The notes under the pieces were generated by a model. That model saw nothing but the letters and a program-made list of their open reading frames with translations. It was not told the DNA's origin and searched no databases. From Sympetrum striolatum (taxonomy: Eukaryota > Arthropoda > Insecta > Odonata > Libellulidae), in NCBI GenBank assembly GCA_947579665.1, contig CANPUZ010000033.1, forward strand, positions 62,001-126,000: DNA of 64,000 bases. The letters are read 5' to 3'. This document shows positions 1-10,400 of this stretch, piece by piece. Both the position numbers and the translations under genes were made by a program. Every line of letters starts with the position of its first letter. Within the stretch, counting starts at the first letter, position 1.

Positions 1-329
1 TTTACTCATTGGCTTATCCAGCAACAATCACATACTTTTATAATAAAAATCAATTCTGGTGATTAGTGAAACTAAAAGGACACTTGTTAATTTTTAAGCC
101 AGAGAAAAGTCTAAAATATTGAAATTATAATGACTAACTCAACCACAGAGTGTAACTCTAAGTAGGCAGCTTCAGTTGAAATGCATGAAAACTGATAATA
201 TTTCTAATTAGTAAATTAGAATCACTACTCATTCCAAGGCTTCATAAAATGATTTTAATAATGAATTGGGGTCACAATGACTTTATCCGGTCATAAAAAT
301 GGTACTCATCCATTTCTCATAAAAAAATA
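1..329. other. AT-rich sequence left of the Tigger-like element
   Basis: No exon-like open frame, RNA gene or repeat boundary is visible here. It is probably intron of the RhoGEF gene if that gene's 5' exons lie left of the window, but nothing in the sequence proves this. Confidence 0.3.
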
Positions 330-331
330 TA

Positions 332-3300
332 CAGTAGAAGTCCGTTATAACGAGAGCTGACAAAAATCGGAAAAGTACTCGTTATAACGCGATGCTCGTT
401 ACAGCCGATTTCTAACAGTAAGTCTAACTAAGCCCATCTTCTTGAATCCAAGGGCAGCGAATGTGTCCGAATGGAACTGTAGGGTTTTTAATTCCTACGC
501 AAATGCTTCAGAATGCGTAAAAGAGTACGTTCGCGTCAAAAATATTATTATATCCTCTAACATAAAATGTGGATCATTATCGCTAAATAATCGTCGAAAG
601 TAATACTATATCATAAGATAATCGTATTAGCTAGGATTCGGTGATTTAGCTTAATAATTAAACATGGCTTTTCAGTAGTGTAAGTAGTTACGAGAGTCAT
701 GCTCGTTAGACACGAGTTTTTCTCTGGTGCCGGCAATTCTTCAACGCAGCTGGTGAGAGCAGAATTCCTTCTCCTCTACTCTCATATATCGTCTTCCCCC
801 AGCTCCCATCTTTCCTCTCTTGTCTTCCAGGCACAAACAAAAACCTCACTGTTCAACTCCCACCGTTCAAAGGCATGCCACCTCTCACTTCCGATATTTT
901 AACTGATTTTAACCCTCATCCAGGCGCGCCGTACACCTCCAGGCAAAAATTGCACGCGCTTTTATGAATGTGACGGTAAACTACCGTCCACGCGCCCGGA
1001 TGAAGGTCAATCGAGGGAACCAAGAAAAAATGTTTTTCTTTTAATGGTGCTAATTTTTAGGGAAAAATAATCGGATAAACTATGTAAGAACGAAAAGAAT
1101 TTTATTTGAAACATTGTAACAAAGCAATATCAAAATTGATGGCCACTTGCAGGTACGTACTTGCATCCTTCAGTTTATTTTTAGTCCAAGGATATCGTCG
1201 TTCCAGTCAATTCGCATTACATTGAAAGTAAGAAAAAATTAACCTTAACAGAAGTTAGAAGAACTTTACAATAATTAATAAACATTCATTGGTGTAAAAA
1301 CTTGATTTCTCGGTCTCACTCTACGTAAAAAAGCATTTACTTAAAAAATGAATCTATTCTTATCTGTTTAAAGTTATTCATACAGTGTTTGGTGACGAAA
1401 TCTTCTACACGCTTTAAATTCATTAAATCGTCCACCGAGGCTACGTTTTTAGCTAAACACAAATTTAAGAACCCCTAATGCTTGCGAGAGGGACTCACTA
1501 CTAAGGATTTTAAATACCACGAGCGCCGCAAAGGCGCAGAGAATCCTTATGAGGGTTAAACGAATCTTCTTCCATACTCTCGATATCCGACGATTCGCTG
1601 CTGTCATTCTTTTGCTGCTCTACTAGTTGATCGTCTTTCAGCAAACCACGTCTCCGCGAGTTTCCGCGTCTACCGCACCGAAATCATCAAAGGAGCAGTT
1701 TATGTCCAATAAGCTGGACACAGTTCTCCAGCTTTGGGGCACTAACTCCGAATTCAGCTCAGCAGATCCATCCACAGAATCATTTTCTGTACGTTTTAGA
1801 TTAAAATTTATTTTCCCCCAGGCCAATGCAAACCCATGGATTGCCTCCAGGACAAATGGTGCCTTATAGCTCGAATAATGCCCTGATCTAATGGCTGCAA
1901 CACACTTGTGCAGTTAGGGGGAAAGAACACAAGCTCTATGTTCGTCAATTTAATGATGGGGTGGGCCACGAATAGCGCAATTTTTCTATTTCTCCCTCCA
2001 ACTTTGGCATCGAAAGACTTAAGCCCTTGCGTTAAAATTTGTCCTGTCATCCATGCTTTGGCGTTGGACTCGTAAGTACAGGGAATATTTCGCTGGCCAC
2101 AAAAGGCTCGGAGACGCACGGATTTTCCAATAATTAATGGTTTTAGTTTATCAAATCCAGTCATGTTTGTGCAGAGGAGAACTGTAAGCCTCTTCTTACT
2201 CCTTTTTCCTCCTTTGCAGCGGTCGCCCTCAACAGCCAAAGTTTTTTCCGGCAGTAAATTGTAAAACAGTGCTGTCTCATCCGCAATGTATATGTATTAA
2301 TTATCTCGAGATAAAAAACTGTTTTTCACACTAAATACAAGGCCTATCTTACAATTTATAGTATTTAAACGATAATTTGCTTTTTGCATCACTTACCTTT
2401 TCTTCGTATCATTCGAGGATCGACTTGAGAATTGGAAGCCAATCATGTACCGCTTGCTCATTTACTTAACTGGATTCACCGCTAATTATGTGGAGTGATC
2501 TCTTCTTCCTTTAAATCGGTTCAGCCAACCATCCGTGCTACGGAAATTGTCCAGTTTCATGCGAAGGGCAAGCTCTTCAGCTTTCGCTTTTATCATTGTT
2601 CCGCTGATTGGAATTCCTAGAGATCGCTGCTGGGTGAACCATTCAAATAGAATGGACTCCAATTCCGTATTATCCGCTAATCGTAGTTTTTTACACCCTC
2701 CTGGAGTGTTTTGCATCTTGAATGCAGACTTTATTTTTTCTTTGTTCTTCAAAATCGTAAATAGAGTCGACGATGACAAGCCATACCGTCTGCCGATTTA
2801 CTCGCGGTTTCTCTTTCGCACAATTTCAAATTTCTTTGCTAAATCTAAAGCCTTTCTTTTACTCTCCATCACCGAACAGTCACACTAGAAACTCAGTTAT
2901 TGGAAAGCTCTGTACGGACTCACGTCTAATGATCAACTGATGGAAGAGCGATGACCATCATGTGGAAAGGCACCCCTAATTCATATCAAATTTCTTTCTC
3001 AAGATATTTTTCATTCACACGCTTCATAACTAATGACAGTGACGCGAGGGAGAGATTACCCTGGAAATCCGCAACAGCGCTGCTTATATCTCTTATACTC
3101 CCTCCAATTAGACGATTTGGTGCCAAGTTTCGAATGAAAACAAATCTCACAGGTGGATTCCAATAAAATGGTAACTCGATTCCAACTGCTGACTAGAGGG
3201 ATCATCGCCGAGAAGAAACAAGATACAAGGGGATAAGATATAGGAGACGTGAGGGACAAAGGAGATAGTGAAACTCGTGAGCCATCTTCGATTACGAGAT

Positions 3301-3485
3301 ATGCCACCTGCAAGGCGAATATAGGACCGTGACACTCGTTATAACGATACCTCAGATTTCGATCACTCGTTATAATGGAAGTAACTCCCTATCCTTTTTG
3401 CTGTGAGACGGACAACGTCCAATGCATCACTCGCTATAACGCAACTCTCGTTATATGCCGTACTCGTTATAACGGACTTCTACTG
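332..3485 (-). mobile_element. Tigger/pogo-like DNA transposon, near full length, degenerate
   Basis: The ends are inverted repeats: the left reads cagtagaagtccgttataac and the right end is its reverse complement. TA dinucleotides lie at 330-331 and 3486-3487, as expected for Tc1/mariner-pogo target duplications. Further 'actcgttataacg' motifs recur inside both ends (around 377, 3334-3375 and 3430-3470), so the subterminal regions are built of repeats. The minus strand carries a broken transposase with CENP-B-like DNA-binding and DDE regions (separate entry). Length is about 3.15 kb. A shorter relative lies at 10820-12230. The element sits just upstream of the first recognised exon of the RhoGEF gene. 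Confidence 0.85.
1640..2869 (-). pseudogene. Tigger/pogo-like transposase remnant (CENP-B HTH plus DDE domain)
   Basis: Read on the minus strand from an ATG at 2869 the protein begins MESKRKALDLAKKFEIV, the usual start of a pogo-type HTH. An in-frame TAA follows near 2797. The CENP-B-type HTH then reads from 2779 to 2486, including FRSTDGWLNRFKGR, a hallmark of this family. The DDE part follows after a frame break: IADETALFYNLLPEKT (first catalytic D), then KRLTVLLCTNMTG, then VFFPPNCTSVLQPLDQGII (third acidic position, in PLDQG). The second catalytic region, normally VDNCPAHP in this family, is reduced to FVAHPI, so the aspartate is missing. The C-terminal tail continues in another frame (1826-1640). 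Stops, shifts and the lost D make it non-functional. Family assignment is from motifs only. Confidence 0.82.
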
Positions 3486-3487
3486 TA

Positions 3488-3760
3488 TTCTGATGAAAGA
3501 TTTTGATGAAGATGAAAAATGATTCATCAACTCTCTTCACAAATGATTCTTAAACTCATACAAATACAAATTTTAATATGTTTTTAATTTCAAGTATGAA
3601 CCATCCATCTGATTCTTATGTTGTATCAATATGTATACTCCAGATTGTATTTATATTTGCATCAATCACTGAAAGTAGTAAGACTGACTTTAGTTATGTA
3701 AGATAGATTTCCTAATTACCCGCTTCAACATTTCATTTCTAATACCTTTTTTCCTTTCAG
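3488..3760 (+). other. Intron sequence before the first recognised RhoGEF exon
   Basis: AT-rich, with no open frame of note. It ends in a pyrimidine-rich tract and TTTCAG at 3755-3760, a good 3' splice site directly before the exon at 3761. Confidence 0.5.
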
Positions 3761-4429
3761 TTTGATCGATCCAGCCGTGGCAAATCTGAGAGTCTATGTG
3801 GCTTGGAGGAAGTTTTAAGTTGCATGACAAAAATGGAGTTCAATGATGAGCAACTGTTTCGCTTTAAGGGGATGTGTTGGACTGATTTTGTAAGCTACAT
3901 TGACAATGACAGAGGAGGTAATAAGTCCAGTGATGAAGACTCTAGTGAAAGCAGCAGCTCATCATCTAGTACTGCATCATCTCCTAAAAGTGCCAGAAAA
4001 AATACAAATGATGGTAGTATCACAGTAGAAGCTACAATAACACCTGTCTCATCAATGACTCCACCTGCATCATCAACTCCTCCCTTTGTACCTAAGATGC
4101 CACCATCAAAGCCAATGATTCTTGATAGAACAGGACCAAGAATCCGTATACCCCTGATGAGAACACAGAGTGAAAAATCGTTTGAGCGGAGAATGGCTGG
4201 AGCAATGTGGCATGGCTTGGACAAGGCTCTCCCAGAAAGGGTTTTACCATTAAGACCAAGTCCATTAGTGCAAACTCTCAGTGAAAAAAATCTGCTTGGA
4301 TCAAAGGAAGCTCTAGCATCACCTGTATCAACAACTAGTCGAAATGAAAGTAAAAGGAGAGAGGCAATTTGGGATCTGTATCAAAGTGAATGTACCTTTT
4401 TGTATGATCACTTAATGGTCCTAAAAAAT
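3761..4429 (+). CDS. RhoGEF exon: linker and start of DH domain
   Basis: Phase 0 at both ends, 223 codons, between TTTCAG and GTGAGT. It begins FDRSSRGKSESLCGLEEVLS and carries an acidic/Ser tract (SDEDSSESSSSSSS) followed by a Pro/Thr/Ser-rich segment, then REAIWDLYQSECTFLYDHL, the opening helix of a DH domain. The serine tract suggests a disordered, phosphorylatable linker before the catalytic unit. Confidence 0.85.
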
Positions 4430-7400
4430 GTGAGTATTAATTCATATACTAAATAACTGTGATATTAAACTGCGAGTTGACTGCTGAGGCATGATATGGC
4501 ATGCATATTTGGTATCATCTAAGAAATCAGATTTACTATTTAAATTTGTTCATCTGATATGAGATCATTTTATAATTGGAGAGGAAACAACAATGGAAAT
4601 ATTATTTAAATTCAATATTTATTATATAATATACCATTACAATTCTTCCTTGTATGAAGGTGTGGATGATACACAGTCATTCCTAAAAGAGGAGATCACA
4701 TATAGTTTCTTCATAGACCCATTTCTGCAGTGATGCATGATACCCCATCAGTGTTCTAGCAACATTGCTAAACTTCAAGGATGTGTCTATGTTGAATTCT
4801 TCTCTTTCCTTACTGCTTTCCAAAAATATGGGCTATTATTTATTAACATAGATATAAAAAATTAATAAAATCGTATGTGATACTTCATTTTTGAGCATCC
4901 ATTGATTTCGTAGGTAACCTTTTTCTGGTCCATTTAGTCCACCCATTCCTTGTATTCTCATTAAATTTCATTATCTAGGGACAAGGAATATATGTTCTCT
5001 CAACAGAGATGTACACTACTGCATTTCCAAGGGTTCTCTCTACTGAACCTGAAGCTCTTCATCCCACACTGTCTCTTTTAAGCCTAGGAAGTTTGATAGA
5101 TGAATAACAGAATGACTGTATCGTATGATCTGTATCTCCTTAACAATTAAATTTCTTTCAATACAGCACAATTGATATCTCTGTTTGAAAAATATAGTGT
5201 ATAAGGTATGGGCAAGTCCACTATAGCTCCATTGACCATTAATCTCTAATCTCATCTAAACTCATCAGTGGAAACATTTCCAGGAATTTCTTCATTTCCT
5301 CTGAGTTAGTGGAAAAAGAAAACCGTTTTGCTTAGCATTTTGAAACGGTCATCACTGTTGTATAGGGATCAAGTTACTTTCCCGTAAAGATAATGAAATG
5401 AATTTTTAGCTGAGGAATATTATTGGACTTGAACAGGAAAATATATTTTTAAGTAATTTTTTACGCTTTTAGTTATTCAACAGTAAATTCCCATAACTGA
5501 AAATTTATCTTTGTTTCAATCACTCTTTTAAATATCAAATCTCCATAGAAATTGCTTTGGTCACACAGACAAGTAAACTCTATGAATATGAGTCCAATAC
5601 TGTGATGTCTGCCTACAGTAAGCAGACTAAGGTCGGTTTGAATTGAAGAGTAATTGCCACCACAGATACAAAATTTAACTTTGGAAATTGAGAACATCAA
5701 AAACTACTTAAATTGTTATTGTCTTTCATTATGTAAATATCAAAAAATTAAAAAAAAATTGATATTATAATAGAGTACAAACATAATGAATTATTCTAAG
5801 AAAAATATCATTAGAATAGGAAGAAAGATAAACTAACCAGAATTTTTTAAATTTATAGGGTAAATATGTACCTTGGACCTTAAAGGGTTAAGCATATGTT
5901 TTCGGAATACAAGCAACTTTTACTTGTATTATATGGCCATGCATGTGAACAGAAGTAATGAATGTTTCAAACACACAGTTTTTATCTTACAATCATAGGT
6001 TCGATGCCAGGGCAAGATTTGCATTCTTCCATTCATTTAAATGCAAATTCGGAATTTTGTTTCAAGGCAGCCCCGATAATCGACTTGGAATTTTAGAAAC
6101 ACTTATCACAAAGCAAATAGTTTAATCCCATATCATCTCTAAGAAGTCCTGGGTTCGACACAAGGTCAAGCGGATAAAAATCGATCATAAAAAATTTTAA
6201 ATTCCCAGCATACGTTTCAAATAGTAGAGACGGCTGGTGTCGAACCTTATATGACCTTTTGGAAGATGTGAACACATACAATGCCCTGGTAGATATAAAG
6301 CTTATTTTATTCCATTTTTGAAGTCGATATCATACCGAGAAGGTCCTAAAATAAGAGCGTGTTATGTCCATTTGAATTGCATAGAGGATTGTAAATGGCT
6401 CTCTGAGATCAAACCAAGGACCATCAAGGAAACTTTAAACTACATGTATGAAATGTATTTACGACTTTTTTTTCACTTGCCGGGTCTTATGTTTCCATGT
6501 TATAGGCAAGGGATTTAAAATAAATCTCAGAAATCCCCCCCATGCATTTTTATGGAAGAAATCAGGTTTTTGTGGCATTCTGGAATCAAACCCATGATGC
6601 TGAGGTTCAAATTTTTATTTTTTCTGGTGGTTACATGCTATGGCTAGTAAAATAAGTACCTCGTAAAAATTTCAAGTAAGTGGCACTTGTGGTACATGGT
6701 TAGAATTTAGATCGCCTATATATAGGTATATCCGGAGAAACGTCAATAAATAATGGACATATATATATAGACATTTGTACACACTATACTACACACCAGT
6801 GGCGCAGCGAGGGGGGGGTTTAGGGATTCATCCCCCCCCCCAAGACTCAAGTACTATGACTAGCTCTGTGTTATTTTCTGCTGAGGAGTACAAAACCTCA
6901 ATCATCACGCAAGTCTTAGAGATACACAGTCAGTCATGTGTTTGCGTGATAAATTCAGCAAAAGCTTTGCATATCCTTAAATATGGCTCCGATTTCAGCT
7001 AAGGTTATGTTTTCAGCAGCAGAGCAGATAGAGCCAACATTGATATCAACTGTGGGACGCTGTGATAAGAGGGTTTCGCGCACAATATTCAATGCGTACC
7101 CTTCTAAGCATATCCTTTCATACCATAAGATAAGATTTCCATAAGAAAAATTCAAAAGTGCTAATTTGTTTACTTGTCCCAAAAATACAAGTGAAAATTC
7201 GAGAAGTAATTCAAAACTCAAACCCTGAAAATAGATATTAAGATTTCGTTTGAGAGACGAACAGATTGATAAAACGCTCGGTTAGATCTTCTGCATATGG
7301 CTGTTTTAAGGGTGTGAATTCAAAGCTAAGCTCGTGAGTAGTGCTTTTGAGAAATTCACAGTGAACAGTTTGAAGGAGAGATTAGTTTGGATTTCATAAG

Positions 7401-10400
7401 GATGGGCATCCAAAAATTCTTTTCACAGTCCGGTAATAGCTCAAGACCTATATCAGAAAAACGTAAGTTAATGGCTATGTGTTTTTTGTGAAACGACCAT
7501 TATTAGGTACATAAATTAGAATTGTCTTATTTTAGGGCTGTTTTGAGAGGGCACATCTCAAGATGAGTTTAGCGACAATTCCAAAGGTACTGGTTCCTTT
7601 ATTAAGCATTCTGGACGATTAAAAGTCTATGCAGTAGACTCTTCGTTACTCGTGATGACAGATACTGATCCTCATTTTAAATGTACGCATAGATTTATCG
7701 GAACTGTGACTAGATGACTTGAAATGAAATTGATGAACTCTTAAAACTGTGACTTAAATTCTTCAGCTTCCTTCCCGATGCAGCCAAGTTTTTCTCTGGT
7801 GATGGAATCCCATGAATCTCATGTCTTATCCTGTCAACCACGTGGTCATGCAATGCTCCTTCAAAATTTCAATTCATGAAAAATTTTTGTTTTCTTTGTA
7901 TGAAAGACTGGGTTTTTGTTAACTTGCAAGAAGGTTAGAATTATACCATGCATGTTTCCAAACTTAAAACTAAAACATATCACTTCATGTCTTAAAATTG
8001 CTTTTTTAACTTCATGGACATAAATTGCAAATATATAATTTCAGGTCTACATGGAACCTTTAAAAAAATTCAGGTTGAAGGATTTGCTATGTTTGCTGAA
8101 CCCGAGCTTCTTTTTGGAAATTTGGATGAGCTATGTTGTGTATGTAGTTATTGATGTAATTTTCGGATGATTTTGATGTCATTTAAAAATTTAACTATGT
8201 TTCTACATGGAAAATTGGTGAATAAAATTCCTTTTCTTTTCAAGGTAACCTACGCTTTTTCCAAAGAGTTCATTAATTTGATACTTCAGCATATAACAAC
8301 TGGAGGAGAACTACCTACTACAGAAGTTCTAGTGAAGTTATTTCAAAAGGTACACATACCATAGAGGTAGTCATAAATACCAAGAGTGTCTTAAATGGAT
8401 ACAATAGAAAAATTATACTATGGTCTGTGATTCACAACTCATGCTCAATAATTAAACTATTTAGCTTATTACTTTCCTTATACTCACTCTTAGGCTAGTA
8501 TATTCAATATACAAAGAGAAGAAGAAATCAAGTACATGTGGGCATTTTTATTTCCATGTTATGTTTCTTAATACTATGAAAAATCAATTAATTGTAAAAA
8601 AATAATATAACATTTATAATTAAAATTTTTCTTTCTTTGATTGATCAATACATGTCTATTCTCAAAGCTTATAATCCAATCTTTCTTAGTGATCCTGATG
8701 TCTATATTTTGTACAGCTATTTCTCTGCCTTAAGAAGAGTTTCCTCACAATGTCATCATAGATCTTATTACAAAACCTTTCATTTCAAAAGAATTCTGAT
8801 CAAAGTTCATAAATGATTCTAAAAAGTTTCAGGGAGATTGATATGCTGTCATAACAAAATAAGAGCTAGTAGATATGGTGTTAGTTGGTGCAACAGAAAT
8901 GCATTGAATGGTTAGCAAACACAATCCATTAATAAATCCTCCTCCTGAAAAGTTTGTTAACCTGTCGTCATCTATTCCCCTTTTGTTTTCTATGATGCAT
9001 TTGTTACTTGAACATGTGTTCATTGCATTAGCAAAAAGTTTTTCAAAAGCTTTGATGGTCTGAATTTATTAACAGACAACAGTACTTACCAATAATCACT
9101 ATTTTTAAGTCAAGAAGGACAACATCTTTTGAATAATTTATTTTATGTCATTCACCCATTCAAAGTTGACCTTGCTATTTGATTGTTAAGTGTGTGTAAT
9201 CTTAATGAGAAGATCAAGCCATTTGGAACCCAAAGAGTAATTAGTTCTAAATTCTGTACTACCTCCATAGTTTCATGTTCATAGTCCAATGATATGTTTT
9301 AAAACCTTTTTATATTTTCAGAGTTCAAAGGCTAATTCTGTATCTCAAGCATATCACTGCTATGCTTTGAATTACATCAATGCTTTGAACTATCTTGAAA
9401 CACTGAGACGGCACATTGACTTTTGTGAGTTTGAAAAGGTAAGATGATACAGATTTATGAGGCTATTGCCATTAAACGTAAATTTATTTGTTCATTTCTT
9501 TATTTGTGACATTGTATATCAGCTACCATTCTAAATATTCATGGAACTCTATCTTAATTTTTGCAGAAAATAAATTTTGCCAAGAATTTTTACATCAATA
9601 TAATTTTGCTGGATGATAAATACATGAAATTTCATTTTTAGCTGGATCCCACATGAAGTTAAACAAAATTTGTGCCCATTTTTTTTAATTATCACATTTT
9701 TCTGATGAATTTAAATGAGCCCCTTGTGTAACAAAATGACAAGTGTGTAAAAGGGCTACAAGAATAGGATATATTGGAACCAGTGATATACGCTAAATAT
9801 ATCTCTCAAATTAAAAGGAAAGTCAAATTTTTATGATTTCCTAGAATGCCTACAATAGCCAAGAGCATAGAATTAGAAGGTTTCTGAGCTTGTTGTATAA
9901 CACTGAGTCTTTTATACCAAATCAATATTTAGCAATAAATTGGCTATTTTTTGCTGTGGAAACCATCATGGAAATTCCCTTCTCACGCGTTTCTGTTCCA
10001 CTATACCACTGAATGGAACACAGGATTAGTCAGCTTGTTCTGTTATTATATTGCTGGAATTGAGGCAACTTAAGTCTTTATCTCAGTCAAGAATCAGAAT
10101 AATGTAATCAATCCATTTAGATATGTAGCTGAGGACCATCAATACATAATAAACACTGGAACCTTGACCAAACATATATTTGAATGATATTAAGGAAAAA
10201 CAACAAATGTTTTGAAGGTTATCTGTAGAAGTTAATGGCAAAAGTAACATATTTGTTAAAAAAGAGGGATGTATTATTTCTTGTATACAAAATACCATTA
10301 CCAATGTGGTAAGTGGTATTGCATAGGGTCATTTGCTAACTCTGAATTAAATGTTAATTTTACATAAAAAAGGCCCATTGGGTTAACCCTTTAAGGACCT

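Larger units (their letters stand above)
4430..8044 (+). other. Intron (3.6 kb) with repeat insertions
   Basis: GTGAGT donor at 4430 and TTCAG acceptor ending at 8044. It holds one end of a TTAA-type element (about 5740-5891) and a hAT 5' end (6797-7925). The remainder is AT-rich sequence with no supported feature. Confidence 0.6.

Noticed and set aside
699..902. 67-codon + strand frame inside the Tigger-like element
   Set aside because: No motif or homology and opposite to the transposase; random frame in a transposon end.
2535..2888. 117-codon + strand frame
   Set aside because: Antisense shadow of the minus-strand CENP-B-like HTH region.
3895..4224. 109-codon minus-strand frame
   Set aside because: Antisense shadow of the Ser/Pro-rich RhoGEF exon, which has splice sites and a continuing domain.
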